64,000 nucleotides of DNA from Suillus spraguei (GCA_016800925.1 JABCPU010000017.1:337652-401651), one strand, 5' to 3'; shown: positions 11,966-25,100, counted from the stretch's first letter. Numbers and translations are program-made. The notes: generated by a model not told the origin, from the letters alone.

Positions 11966-13107
11966 AAAGTCTTTAACTTCCACTTGACGATTGATCCTAA
12001 GTTGAAAACTTATGGAGCCCCTGATTGACACTGCCCGAAAAGATGACATGGACAGTAAAGTTCGAGTCTGAACGTTCACGAGACAATCGAAACGCGAACT
12101 TGAGCCCAAATGGCTGAGCGAACGAGCAATCGAAGAAGGCGAGAAAAGAATACCATTCAAGGACAAGACTAACAGACGCAGGAAAACAATCGATTTGAAT
12201 GATGTCCCAGTAGTAAAACACGATTAACCCACTCCCTTATGGTAGCGGAAATAAATCTACATGACACATTAGCACAGGGTGTTCGGAAACCAATGCAAGC
12301 ACTTACCTTACTAGGAAGGTTCTGAGAAGTGGAAGCCTTGGAAGTAGAGCACCGTGGTCTGGCTTTCCATAGAGTAACAGTCTTCGTACGAATCTCTGCT
12401 CTCTTCTGCACACAACGGGGGCAACAAGGGTCAGTACAGATACGGACAGAGTTTGCAAGCCGTCGTGATAATATTGATCGTCGTAATGAGACCATACACG
12501 ATTGTCATGCTGTCTCAAAGCCATATGGGATACGGCAGAAGGAGAAAAGACAGTGGGAATATACTTCAGGCTAAATAGACCGGTCGAAATGTCTGTGAAG
12601 AATTATACCAACTGTCGATAGTAGGAATGCGCGCAGGACCAGATGTCAACTCCACGGTGACCCCATTATTATTGAAAACAAAACGCAGCACAATGCAGTC
12701 ATGCAGAAAAGACGATAGCGCGGAGAAATCTCGATTCATCGTTAACATAAATAACAGCAGGAATATCGTGAAGGGTCCAATGACTTGATAACAACTAAAG
12801 GCACAGTCGACAATTAAGATCAACATACGCAGTGAGAAATAGAACACCAACTACTGTCATAGCGGGAATGAAGCACTGCGCAGCCTGAGTAAGTCGCATA
12901 TCCTGGAGGGTAAGGGCTGCTCAGTGAGCTCAGGGAAGGAATCCGAAGGATAGATTCATTCGCCACTAATGTTGTGATATTAATAGTAATACTCGCCAGC
13001 AGCTGCGGATCTACCTCGGTGAGCACGGCGCGCAGAGTCGCCGCAGACTGGCGTAGAACTGATTTGTGATTCATGTGACAGGACCATAGCGCATACCAAT
13101 AAAGTTC

Positions 13108-13183
13108 GGAACAAACATTGGTCGGACTTCAAAATAAGCTGCGGCATATCGGCAAATCGAACTGTAACCCATCGTCCACCATA
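13108..13183 (-). repeat. right terminal inverted repeat of element A
   Basis: Reverse complement of the left terminal repeat with scattered mismatches. The outer end reads CCACCATA on the plus strand and is followed by the candidate duplication TCCAGG. Confidence 0.75.
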
Positions 13184-13208
13184 TCCAGGATCCAGGCTGC
13201 ACTCGTGA

Positions 13209-13530
13209 GTGTTACAAATAGCACGTACAAGAATATTACGGTACAAGGGTACACAAGGTATGATTGTGTATTTTTCGAGTTTCTGCAGTGCTAATTTCAT
13301 TGTACAGGTCACACGGCAGACTCTTAACGACCGGAGCAAGGGTCTGCACATGTCTCGCGGGGATTTTGCCAAGTCACGGCAACTCCTCCGGCCGTCTGAA
13401 GAGGAAGCTGTCAAGGATTGGCTGGCTCATGAATCTGGTGCCGCACGCCCTGTCCACCCTCGCAATTTATGTGCTCGGGTCAATGAGATTGGTGGAAACG
13501 GACTTCACAATCCACCTATGTATCAATACC
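13209..13530 (+). pseudogene. pogo/CENP-B-type transposase, N-terminal remnant
   Basis: The plus-strand frame contains SRQLLRPSEEEAVKDWLAHE, followed by GAARPVHPRNLCARVNEIGG. This resembles the CENP-B-type helix-turn-helix region of pogo transposases (compare ILTPAQEQTILDW in the intact transposase at 36919-39555). No DDE core follows; the frame degrades into unrelated sequence by 13580. It sits just outside the right end of element A and faces the opposite way to the C-terminal remnant at 9640-10170. Confidence 0.55.
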
Positions 13531-13596
13531 CACATCCACATACATTCCCGGGGCCACAGCAATATTTTACACAGTATTAACATTTGCATTTACTAG

Positions 13597-14902
13597 TTTG
13601 ATATAATTCTTCATACATACTGTAGCTCCCAGACTTACTAGTATCATCCTAATCAATCGCCATCAAGGTTCACAAAGAGTGTAACTCACGAAATAGTGGG
13701 TCACGAATAGATAGTAACTGATAGTAATGTATATCGGACCTTCGAAGGCTATACATTATACATTATATGATTTTCTGGGCGTCTACCCGCATACCACAAC
13801 GGGAACTGCCAAAACTCGATACAATATGAGATTTATGCACTACTAACGTATACATTATGAGCGAGTCTCCTGTATTGGAAGGTAATCAATGTAACACCGG
13901 TATGGCGTCAAAATCTATTGACGAGGAGTGCTTGGTGATTGATCATGGTGCGAGAGGCGAGCTCGGGGTCGGTTGGGATGTCGCGGCCCGCATTATTAAT
14001 GTCAACCATTATCAACGTTCGTCTTCTCCTTAGGTGCGCCCACCATAAATTTCTACCTTTTCTGCTTTAAATTCGTACTGCCCTCTCTTCCTTATTAGGC
14101 GTCGATCTGTTCCTAGATCATCATCTGTAATTCTTAAATCGGAGTTAAACTTGATTAACTAAGTTGAATCGATTCGCGACGCTGGTCGAAACAACCTCGT
14201 GACTCTGCGTCATACTTAGAGGCCCCTTTACCAATCTAGATAAAGTGTCTGACTGATCAGTCGGTTTTGATCTGCACGTCGCACACTTGTCTTCTGAGCA
14301 CCGTCTGCTCGTGCACATTCAGCACCATTTTATTTCGTGTCCCACCCACCCTGTATTTTTCCCACTAAAACACTGCAACAGATCATCTGTAATTCTTAAA
14401 ATGTATGTTTTCTTCTTCTTCCCTCTGGTTTTTCCATAACAGAACCTTAGATCTGCCCAGGGATCTCTAATTCCCCGAAACTTATTCTGCTACAACAGTA
14501 CTAGTGCCAAGACTGCTCGCCGGAATGTCCCAGCATCATATGTCCAGTTTCTTTACCACGTGACGTCGAGTTTGTTGTACCACTCGGTCTAGCCTAACCT
14601 ATTAGATCACGTCACCAACTTGAGCTGGACTAGCGGTGCAATCTACGTACCTCGTACTTGCACAAGTCTATGGTAAGTCCCCTTCGAGGGAAGAGATTCG
14701 CTTGCTCTGTTGACCCTGCTCAGTTACGGTCTGAGGAAGACTATATTTATACAAGTGGAGTCTGCCTGAGTACTTTACGGACATACAGATTCATAAGTTT
14801 TGGGGTCTCTAGTGATATCATCGTACATTAATTTAATCGTTTAAGCATCAAATCTACCATCTAAGAGGTTAGGCAGGGCAATGGACACCGGGAAGCGGCC
14901 AG
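13597..14902. other. gene-free stretch with inverted-repeat partner
   Basis: The left part (13689-13733) is the inverted partner of 10246-10288. A short motif, ATCATCTGTAATTCTTAAA, occurs near 14123 and again near 14383, perhaps a degraded repeat. No gene was recognised. Confidence 0.45.
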
Positions 14903-16747
14903 CTAGCCAAAAAGAACATTGAGTGTAAATGCCATCAATAAGATCATCACCCAGGGCATCATGATCAACTGGGGCAGCAAGAATGCAACAAGATGATCTA
15001 TTGCATTTGTGTCAGAACACGCCTGCGTCAAGATCACCTGCAAATAATTCATCAGCACGCAAGAGGCGGTTTGCAAGGTAAAGATCTCGCCTGAGTGCAT
15101 GCTATGGGCAAACATGATACGACGCTGTGACAGGACAGGATAGTCCACTCAGCTAAAAGTAGATGCAACGCGTAGCAAACCAGACGAACATGCATACAAA
15201 TATGAGCACTTTGTCTTGAGCATCAATGAACCCTATCTGAATAAATCCTTTGCAGATGAGAATTCCGAAGACTGGCATGATTAGCTGTTTGCAGATAGCA
15301 AGAGTTGCAATGGCCCCGAGGGGTAGTGAAGACCAGCGTCCACGAGGGATACTCAATCTCGCGAGTACAGATCCGATAATAATGAGTCCAATAGGAGAGT
15401 TGGCTGCCCCCAAGAAGGTCGCTGCGTCCATTACAAAAGCCAGCAGGGGTTGTCCATCAGGAGCTGGTGGAATGTTCGTTCCTGGTACATTAGGGATAAA
15501 TAATGCCTGCAGAGTCGATACTCTAGAGACAATGAGCGAAACCACTAGGGACAATACGAGAGGAGATGAAAGATTGCTGAGAAATTTCACGTATCGTCCG
15601 GCAGGGCGGGTTTGGAGAGGAGAGGAGTTGTCTGCAGATACTGGCATGATGTGTAGTTCTGTGTGTATAGACGACTGCGTCTCATTGCATTGACCCGAGT
15701 CGCCCGACGGTATGTCATGTTGCATGGTAGTTGACGACGCTAATGAGGAAACTGCCTGCGAATGCTCCAACGATGACAGTTGCGGGGAGAGAGAGAGATC
15801 TTTGTTAGATATTTGGTCACCGCAGGCATCTCTCTCTGGGTCATGTTTTTCCACAGCTTCGGAAGAGGAAGCACTTTTCACCCCACGTAAAAAAGCCAAG
15901 AGCAACTTCCAACATTTGGTCTGGCATGGTCTGTATACCTCCCCCTCATCTACATCAGGCCCAATAACATCACGCTCGATGAAGTAGCGCCCGCACGTAA
16001 ATATGGTTAACTTATGGCGCAATTTAGCGTTGTACAACAAATGTCAGGTAAAACTCAACTCACATAGAAGATGACACAGAATACGCCGGTGTATGTTACC
16101 GCGAGATTTTGGTCGTAAAGTCCGTCGAAAGGGAGAGAAGCCATTATGTCCGTCATGACCGAAATTGCTATGAGATGTTACAGTCAGCGAAATGGCACGA
16201 TGTAAGGAACATGTAACCTACTGATATCACAGCTGCTTGCCCAACCTCCAGCAACAAGGATACCGTACCGAAACCGATATGGCACCCAGAAAATTTGCTT
16301 GATAGACAGAGAAAATATGAGGCCTATTGCCATATAAATGATTGCAATCACTATCACCGGTCCTAGAGAGATCGTGCGCATGTGTATATACATTAGTTGA
16401 TAGTGACGCGTTTTAGCAAGACAACGAACCCAAAGCTGCATCATTATCTGCATTCAATACAACTGAAGCTTTCGAGAACATCAAGCTAGGCAAAGTAATG
16501 TTCTGGATCCTGCCTATCAGTGCCATTCTCCCAGGAAATGGGACATACTGACCAAAACTACTTGCACAGCGCCACGGGTCGCATTCACAGGAAAAAAACC
16601 AGCCCTTGTAATGCTGTACCCACAGATAATGCACAAGAAGCTAGGTAAAGGTTCAGAACGATAGGAAAAGGAAGGAAACAAAACTTACAGTCGGAGAAGA
16701 GGTCTCGCAGCTACCCACAACAAAGTTTCGAAGGGCAAGTCCGCCAT
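14903..16747 (-). CDS. PIN-like auxin efflux carrier family protein, copy 2
   Basis: Paralogue of the copy at 5945-7817 (PF03547 membrane transport family). The chosen start at 16747 gives MADLPFETLLWVAARPLLRL, matching copy 1 in length and phase. Exons 1-3 are 16747-16689 (59 nt), 16640-16553 (88 nt) and 16502-16430 (73 nt). Landmarks are FLCIICGYSITRAG, NITLPSLMFSK, KQIFWVPYRFRYGI, AGGWASSCDI, a charged cytosolic loop, APDGQPLLAFVM, IGLIIIGSVLARL and LIMPVFGILICKGF. The end is less secure: after FVCM the next segment (LSGLSC...) needs a 34-37 bp intron, below the usual minimum. The last exon (VILTQACS to a stop at 14903) then needs a weak donor. The gene may be functional with unusual introns or decaying at its 3' end. 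Confidence 0.75.
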
Positions 16748-19476
16748 TGGAGTAGGGAGTCAGATTGCCATCTTCAGGCCGAGTGTCTTGCGTATTAATA
16801 TTGAATATTGACATGTGCATAGCGCTGGAATGATTCAGGGTTGCTTTCTCGGCGAGAAGTCTAACCTCCGGATGAATAAAATAGCTCAGTAGCACGCGTG
16901 AATCGACAAATGCAATGTCCGGAGATCACATCGGAGAGTATAGAAGGGTTTTGGGTTGTAAATATTTAGAAGTTGTGCTATAGTGTTCAACCGTGATCAT
17001 GTATCTGCTAGATAAGGATAAGCGATAATAACTGACCATTGGAATATGATACTTTAATCCCCATAATCCCAGCTAGATGCCTTCTTACCAAGGATGGTTG
17101 TGCAGTGAAGTAAACGGTAGAAATGTTATCCGCGACCGAGATATCAACAGATTGGCATCCGTCTCTGAAGGAACTTTCATGCGCGGAACTGACTCTGAAA
17201 CAATCAACCATTAATTTGTGTAGCGCCACACGTGCAGCAAACTAGCATTTATTCATTCCCTATAAAGTGCACTAGGGCTTGACTCCCTCAGTCGAGTTGG
17301 ACAGCTCCTGCAAGTGTGATTTGAAACAGGTGACAAATGAATTTTTTTGCGATTGGGGCCAGTCATATAGAAGCAACGTGTGAGAGGCGATGGACCTGAG
17401 CTCCGGTATGACGGATTTTGGTGAATCGCCCACCAGACTAGTGCACTCGACGTCGAACGGGCATCTTTTCACCGGTGGAATGTAAGTTGCCGATGACGGG
17501 GACCGAATGCAACCTCCTCCGATATTAATCGGACTCAGAAGGATAGACAGACCCATCCACCGCCAACATTGTCTTGTCGCTGATCTGTCTCACTGAACGG
17601 TTGGATTTCAGCGTAGTTAGCGCACGCGCAGCCTGCAGGATGGGCTCAGGTGGGCTCAGCTCGACACACGCGAATTCTTCCAAGTACAGAGCCACGGTGT
17701 AATACTCGAGAGCACTGTTGTGAGTCACTGACCAATGAATGTGAAGAAACGTTGAGACATGACGCTGTAGGATGGGCGCAGCAGAGAGAGCGATCGTGAA
17801 GTGAAAGTCGAAAGCGGCAAACTCCGACTACTACGGCAATCACAAAGCCTCGGCGCTCAACGCTCAGAATGTCGGGTAAAACCGCGACCATTTGGTCACA
17901 TTTCAATTTCAGAATTTGCAGATCCGCTCACCGTGCACCCTAGACATGCATGTTGATCTTTTAGTGGCGCGGCGGGCGAACGATCAGCATGCTAGTCTAG
18001 TCATGAATTTCCCCAGCCGCTTCTAAACAACGATTGATTCATCGTGTTTATCCCTCCTGCCCCAGCGCCTTTCTGAACAGACCAAGCTTTGGATACCCGT
18101 CTATTCATAGTAACCAAGGTGTATGATTTCCTCATGGCATGAGTCGGCGTTGGTATATACCTGCAGCAGCGATTCTTTCAATCCTTCGGTTCCTGCTGGA
18201 GGAGTTTAGCATCCTGATTCACGACATCATGCTGCTGCTGCCTCCCCATCATCACAACATGCCACTGCCAAAGCTCCAGCACGTCGCAGTGACACCTGCT
18301 ACTGGGCTCAGTTGTCCGTACTCTAACCGGCCTCCTACACCGCAATCGCGCTGCCCTCACACATCATCAAGGGTGTGCTAGTGGCCAGGCTCAGCCCACA
18401 CCTTTTTCTGCCCTTCCTTCGCACCTTCTGCTCGCCCTTCTTCATTTCCTGTTACTCTAGTTGTCGCTATTCTACACCCGCTGCCATCATCATATACTTG
18501 CCACCACCCTCTGCGCTCTATTCACACAAGTTGGTAGGCTGTAGATCTCGCGCTTCATATACCTTCTCGAGGCTTTCAATTAATAAGTTTTTTTTTGTTC
18601 TTCTACTAGTCTCAGGCTGCACAATTGGACGTACAATATCCTTGAGCACGGCACGTTTGAACCCCAAGCACTTCGTCAGATCTCGTAGGATATATATTCT
18701 AGTCGCTGTTGCTTTAGCATTATTTTTCGAGCCTAAATGTTTTGCAGCTATCTCGGCTTCAGCTGCATAAATATATCATTTCTCAATATGGTAGCACTGT
18801 GCCCGCTCGGCGAGATTTCAAGCTCTTGAGACATTTTTTGCAAGTGACAAGTTACCGCTTATTCAAAACGGTCAAAAACGCAACTCTTCTTCTCCAGAGT
18901 CTCTATGTATTGATAGTACTACCAAGCAGGTTCTCAGGTTGCACTCACAATGACCGACCGAAAGTATTTGAACAGTTACAAGTCTTGGGTTGCTAGGAGA
19001 GATTCAAGGCAAAAAGCCAATGTAGCTCTGGAACATGTAAACCCGAAAATTACCTGTACTAAAGCGAATACGGGTCGCCGCCACCGTAACTAGCAGTTAA
19101 TGCATCTATTGTCTTGTTGGGAGGGATTCGCTGCAGTCACAATTGACAAACCTGATACAGCCAGTTACAGTGTTTGAGCCGTGGCTTGCAACCACGTCAC
19201 ACGTGTACCTGCAAAGACTAGAATCACTCATCAAAGTTTGACAGTACTAACAAACAGGTATATGTAAGGACATCTCGCTCTCAATACGATATCTGTCAAC
19301 GTGAATAATCACATCTTGTCGGAGGTATGAGTAAACCGACCAGTGACCACCATCGCCGAAAGAAAACTCACAAGCTTCATCCAAATTGCTTCCACGATAT
19401 TCCTCGGCGGCACGTCTGCATGCCTGTGACAAGCATCTCAGCCTGGCTCATATATTATAAACAAATAAAAAAAATC
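16748..19476. other. gene-free stretch
   Basis: About 2.7 kb with many short frames on both strands but no convincing domain or splice pattern. Pyrimidine-rich, histidine/proline-coding stretches near 18130-18500 were checked without finding a supported gene. The sequence right of 16747 should include the promoter of PIN-like copy 2. Confidence 0.45.
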
Positions 19477-21580
19477 CTACGTTATTGCCTCGATTTCCGC
19501 GACGCCAGAGTGGAAATCCATCTCGCTTGGCTTAACAAGAGGGGCACGCTTCAAGACTTTGGCGACACCATATAGAACAGGGAAAAGCATCACGGGTAAA
19601 TAATTGGTCATGAACGTTGCCGTTGACCAGTTATCTCTGAGGAAGACCTCCCATGCACTGAACTGGAGGGTTCATAAGCCCAATAATCGCTTCGGATTTG
19701 CGGAAGTTAAACTCACCAACAGCGTCACAAGCGATGCGCTGACAGCCCACCAGGCGGCGAAGGGCTGGAGCCGAGAGGAGTATGGGAGCTCAAGTATCTT
19801 GTGCCCCTGTGCAAGGAAACCTTTGCGGAAGCGCAGATAGATAACACCGATGCCGAACCAGGTTGTGAGGCCCGCAGTGGCACACATGCTAGAGAACCAT
19901 GTGAAGACCATTCCGGAGCTCGTGTTGACCGCCATGTAGGAGAGGAGGGAGAAAGAGGCACACGTGGCTACTGCAACATAGGGAAGCCCGGACCGTGAGG
20001 TGCGGAGGAATACTTTGGGGGCATTGCCGGAGGCAGCGAGGCCATCTGCAAGCAGATTGAATTAGATGCAGTCAAAAAAAAAAAGGGTCCAGAAGCTCAC
20101 ACAAGCCTCTGGAAGCAATGTAAAGGTCACTGGAAGCCGCGGACCAGGCCGATGTTAGTAAAGCGGCGTTGATCACCTACAGGGGCATGAGAAATGCCTC
20201 ATTATTGTATAACACAACACTCACCGAGGGTAATCCTTTGATACCAGCTTGGTTAATTGCAATTACAAACGGAGATGCAGAAGCATTGTCGGAATTTATG
20301 TTCAGCAAGGGATCGTTCGAAGGTACCAGCAGGCCGATAACGAAGACGCCGCCAATATAAAATAGCAGGAGTCGGATATAAACGCGACGGATGGCTTTTG
20401 GGAGATTCCTGCGCGGGTTCTTGGATTCTGCAGCCGCCATCTAACGTGGTTCAACCTCAAAAGGTCCAAGGAAGAACGTTACAACTCACAGCCACGACTT
20501 CTGACCCAGTATATGCGAATGCAGCTTGTGTTACGGCGCGAGACCAGCCTAGAAAACCGCCTGTCGCGCCACTGATGCCATAAAATTGGACAAACGGGCC
20601 AGGGTCCTTCCAGTAGCGAAATCCGATACGATCATGGTTCGGGCCACCGCCAAGGTCGAGGACTATCCCTAAGATGATGAGACCAACAATCGTGACAACC
20701 TTGATGGAGCTGGTTTGCCTGTGGCGTCAGGCAAAGAAAAAAATTTCGAAGGGGAAAAGCCCTACGCGAAGATGAATTCAGTTTCACCGTACACACCTGC
20801 AGGAAAAAAAATGAGCCAGAAGAGAAAGCAAATCGTGTGAGCATTCACCAACGCCGCTCATGTTAATTCCAACGGCAACAACAAGACACATTGTTATCCA
20901 TACCGCGTTGTTCACACTAGGATGCCAGAAATTGATGATAGTAGCAGCCGCAGACAACTCGGCTTGGATATAATTAACAACATTCATTGCGAGATTGTTC
21001 CTGAGGCTGTACCTGGTAATGTCACCTGATGAGAAAGCAAATGTTTAGAAACTTGAAACATCAAGTAGAGATCACATTACCGTCCAATTGTACCATAAAT
21101 TCCATCCCAATGCAAATGAGAATGCCGGGTCAACGAAGCGCTCGGCGAGTTTGATATGACCGCCGGCGACTGGGAGGTAGCAGATCATCTCTCCAATTGT
21201 GATCTAGTGACATAGCAATGAAGAATAAAGTCGGAGAATATACATTTTACTGACCATTACACAGTAACATATAGACCCAATAAATATGTAGCCTAATAAA
21301 AGGCCTAGAGGACCGCCATTCATAAGTGCTGATCCACTCCCAAGGAACAGTCCTGTGCCAATAACGCCGCCAATGCTGAAAAAAATAGCGCAACTCGGTC
21401 TTTACAATCAGAAAGGTTAATAGATAAGTACCTTATCATTGCAACATGACGATTTTTGAGCTCTCGGTGAAGTCTGTAGTCTGGTGGTGGTGTATGGCTG
21501 CCATTGTCACTTTCCCGCTCCGCTGAACTAATATCAATCTCAAAGGTTTTCTCCTTGTCCGGAGAAGAGGAACCATTCAT
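19477..21580 (-). CDS. YAT-family amino-acid permease (APC superfamily)
   Basis: Plasma-membrane proton-coupled amino-acid permease with about 12 helices. The start at 21580 gives a hydrophilic cytosolic N-terminus (MNGSSSPDKEKTFEIDIS), then LHRELKNRHVAMISIGGVIG leading into the first helix, which carries GTGLFLGSGSAL. Later landmarks are GEMICYLPVAGGHIKLAERF, GWNLWYNWTVTLP, GVYGETEFIFA, VLDLGGGPNHDRIGFRYW, AAAESKNPRRNLPKAIRRVY and LLVPSNDP. The C-terminus has TNYLPVMLFPVLYGV and a tail ending AEIEAIT at 19477. Roughly a dozen exons are joined by 45-60 bp GT-AG introns, and every junction keeps frame. Substrate range cannot be read from sequence; relatives include general and basic amino-acid permeases. 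No damage was seen. Confidence 0.9.
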
Positions 21581-22156
21581 TACTATGGCGTGAATAGATG
21601 AGTGGAAGGATGCTGGGAAGGGACCTGCTTTAAAATTGTGCTTTATATAGACCCCTTGTGCAGTGGTGCCTCAGGCCGAGTCAGGCGGGAGATGTTGAGT
21701 GTTAAACAGCGATAGCAATGGCAGATTTAAAGATTGCAAAAATGGTCATGGGAATAGCTCAAGCATGCTGCATGATCATGCGGCTGCTTTGGACAGCGCC
21801 AAGGATTGACGGTGCCGAAGAAGGTATCCATACGATTCGCAGCTGTAGTAAGACGAGTGCGACACGAGTGCGTTACGTGCGTACTAATAGAAATTTAGTT
21901 AGCATGGTCGGTGCTGTAATTGTAATACGTACGAGGGGCCAAAACAAGCGCTGGAACCGTCATGCATGGGGACACGTGACGTGGTGCTTCTGGGGAGCAA
22001 GCTGCACTTGCAGCAGTACTTGGCTGTCTTGATTCTTGAGTGCATTTAACACGCTTTTCTCCTTTTCAACTGCTTTTCCCTTTATTTTACGCAAGGATTT
22101 TACGTACTAAACTATCCTGGACTTTGAATTTAGAGGCGCGGAATTGCGGTGAACAT
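21581..22156. promoter_or_regulatory. divergent intergenic region between permease and Osh-type gene
   Basis: The two genes diverge, so this 576-bp gap must hold both promoters. The sequence just before 22157 is pyrimidine-rich, as is common at fungal start sites. No specific binding site was assigned. Confidence 0.45.
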
Positions 22157-25100
22157 ATGATGAGCTCTTCCCTTTCCATTCGTAGTCACAGGTCCGGTGA
22201 GTTCGTCAGTTTCCTAGCCTTAGTTCCAGTCATTTATAAACAGCAGATGCCACAGAACCCCTTCACCAAGTTAAGCTGCTGTCGGCGCTTCGGAGTGGTA
22301 AGAAACTACCTCTCTCTTATCCCACCTCATAGCAAGCCCTCTTCCTTAGGTGATCCTGCTCTCATACATCCATTTCTCGCTGAAATTGGCAAGGAAAGAC
22401 GAAAGTCTGTCGATGGAGACATTAATACAGGAGCTGCTGCCCTCCACCTGGCTATTCGCTGCGCTTCAGGTAGGTCCGATTTTGCTTGCTACTCCTACCT
22501 TTCCTCACCTGCAACCGAAGTCGATACTGTACAGTTACTCCTATCTCATAGAGCCATATCACCAAATGGTGTGCACCCACCGGGCTCTGGAACTACCCCT
22601 CTGCATCTTGCAGCATCCCTCGGTCGTGCAGACATAGTAAGCGTGTTGCTCGACCAGGCTGGCATTGACGATACCCTCCGTGATAACAACGGAAAAACAT
22701 GCAAAGATGTGGCAAAGTTAAAAGAAGTCATCCAAATCTTGCAAGGTGCGTACTCCCTCTCTGTTTCTGTGCCCTCTTTATCAACACCACCCCTAGATTC
22801 GCGTTCCTTTTTGAACGCCTCATACAGGTCCCTTCTACGTTCGTATATTTTATCCTCCATGGATGCATCCCCGAATGCTGCATTGGTGGCTTTACTGGAG
22901 TCACCACGGGCACGTGGAGTTGATTTGTCGTACTTGGACGATGCATCTGGAACTTCTTTGCTGCATGAGGCAGCCAGGCGCAAAAACCTGCGCCTCATTG
23001 AACTAGCCGTGCGAGCAGGGGCGAACGTTTTCGTGCGAGATCGCAGGGGAAAAATGGCATACGAGGGTGCAGGAAAAGATGATCACGTACGGGTATTCTT
23101 GCGACAATGTACGTTCTCCTTGCGCACTCCTTTATCCACTGCGCTCAAAACAACGATAGTCGCAAACCACGATACCTCTCTAATTGATATTCCGTCTTCG
23201 GAACCTCCCGTCATGAAGGGTTATCTCAATAAATACACTAATGTTGCTAAGGGCTATAATACTAGATGGTTTGTTCTAAAAGATGGTCTATTCTCATGTC
23301 CGTCATCTCGCCCTTATCTGTTTAATCATGGCGCTCAACCTCCTGCAGATTACCGGCATCAAGAAGACGAAGACATAGCTAGCCGCGGTGCCATTGCCAT
23401 GAAAACTGCGATCCTGAAAATCTCGCCTGGCGGCGACAAGACACGGTTTGAAATCCACTCGACCCCATCTCGAGGACATGCCACTGGGCAAAAATGGTAT
23501 CTACGTGCTAACCATCACGTTGAGGCTGCCGGGTGGACGCAGGTGCTTGGAAAGAGCATACAATGGGCACGGCGCGATGAGCAAGTGCTGCGAAAGAGCG
23601 GTGAGAGCGAGCTGAACGCTTTGAAGCCCAAGAATATGCGGACTAGCTTCCAGTCGGTGATGTCGGTGCGGCGAATGAATATGGGTACCCGCAGTGGGGG
23701 GTCGCAAAGCTCCTTTATGGATATCGCAGATGAGAGCATGGAGGATGGACCACTTCCTGATACAAGCAAGGCAGCTGGAAGCCGTTCTACGTCGGACAAT
23801 GGAGAGCACAATGATAATTCCTCAGCCTCGGTTCTCACACAGTCGCCTCCTCACAATGCGACTTTCGACCTTCAAGGGAACTCGACCGCAGCACAGATGG
23901 AACTCACTGCCCAGCTCCTGTCTAACCTTGCACTGCCGCTAGATGCAGCGCCCAGGACGCAAGAACTCCGCACGGCGCTCAAGGAATCGTTCGTGATCGT
24001 ACAAACAATGATAGACGAGTACATTCAGATGGCCAAGGACCGTGAGGAGTGGTGGAAATCTCAACTACATCGTGAGCGTGAGAGACAGACTGTGTGGGAA
24101 GAGAGCTTACAAACTGTCGTGCGGGAAGGCGAAGTCCTGGAACGAGAGTTACGCATGCGGTCCCGGAAACGAGGTAGCAGATTCTTCGATATCGATACAA
24201 ACGATGGAGGTGGCGGTACGTTCCGGCAGCGCCCTGCGACCATGGCGTTTATATCGCCTGTACCTGAAGAATCCTATTTCTCGCCCTTGGTGTGCCCTGG
24301 ACCAATCACTACCGTCTCTCCACCTGAGGAAGTCAACGGCCTGTCCACATCGACTATACCATCGTCACCTGCAAGTGCGGAAGTCACGCCGACTGCACAG
24401 CGTATGCCGCGGCACGATCAAGAGGATGAAGACGCCATCGACACGGACGAGGAAGATGAATTCTTCGATGCCATTGAGGCTAATACGCTCCCCAATCTCG
24501 TTGTCAGCCAGCTACTATCGAGCCCAATGCGTGCGGTACCAGCGTTATCCTTCATGAACAGCGAACATTTCGTAGGTTATCAAAATTTGAGGACGCGGTT
24601 ACCTATCGGGTCGGATAACAGGCCAAGCACGAGTCTGTGGTCTGTGCTGAAGCATAGTATTGGAAAGGATTTGACGAGGATTAGTTTCCCCGTCATGTTT
24701 AATGAGCCGACAAGTATGTTGCAACGGATGGTGAGTTTTCTTTGACTAATGGATATGTGCACCGTCTTATTTTGAATGAAGGCGGAGGATATGGAGTTCT
24801 CGGAGTGTCGTAAGTGTCTTATTTATGTTATCATCGACGTAGTAACGCGTCAGTTGACAGTCGATGTCGCTGCTCGCGAGCGAGATCCGCACCGACGATT
24901 AGCATTTGTGGCCGCATTCGCAATGTCAAATTATTCATCAACCATCGGCCGTATAGCTAAACCATTTAATCCTATGCTCGTAGGTACCTTTCATGTCTTT
25001 CTTGTAGGCAAATTCTCAACCCATTCAGAGCGAAACATTCGAATACGTCAGACTCGACAAGGAGTATCGCTACATATCTGAGCAAGTCAGTCATCATCCC

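Larger units (their letters stand above)
10602..13183. mobile_element. non-autonomous inverted-repeat element, copy A
   Basis: A 2,582-bp unit bounded by inverted repeats of roughly 80 bp (left about 10602-10690, right about 13108-13183). Both begin TATGGTGGACGAT and continue through a shared TTCGATTTGCCG block. The hexamer TCCAGG lies directly outside both ends (10596-10601 and 13184-13189), a candidate target-site duplication. Inside are a five-unit tRNA-like tandem array (about 11275-11965) and a right half shared with copy B at 34158-39930. No transposase was found, so it would need help in trans. Relative to copy B it lacks about 330 bp (matching 35418-35748) and about 60 bp (matching 36543-36601). 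It contains the uninterrupted version of the site where a pogo element sits in copy B. The family is unknown to me. Confidence 0.75.

Noticed and set aside
12566..13075. Envelope- or channel-like membrane protein on the minus strand of element A
   Set aside because: Hydrophobic stretches exist, but frames are interrupted and no family could be named.
18139..18770. Histidine/proline-rich and hydrophobic open frames
   Set aside because: Composition follows a pyrimidine-rich sequence; no family pattern or introns joining them.
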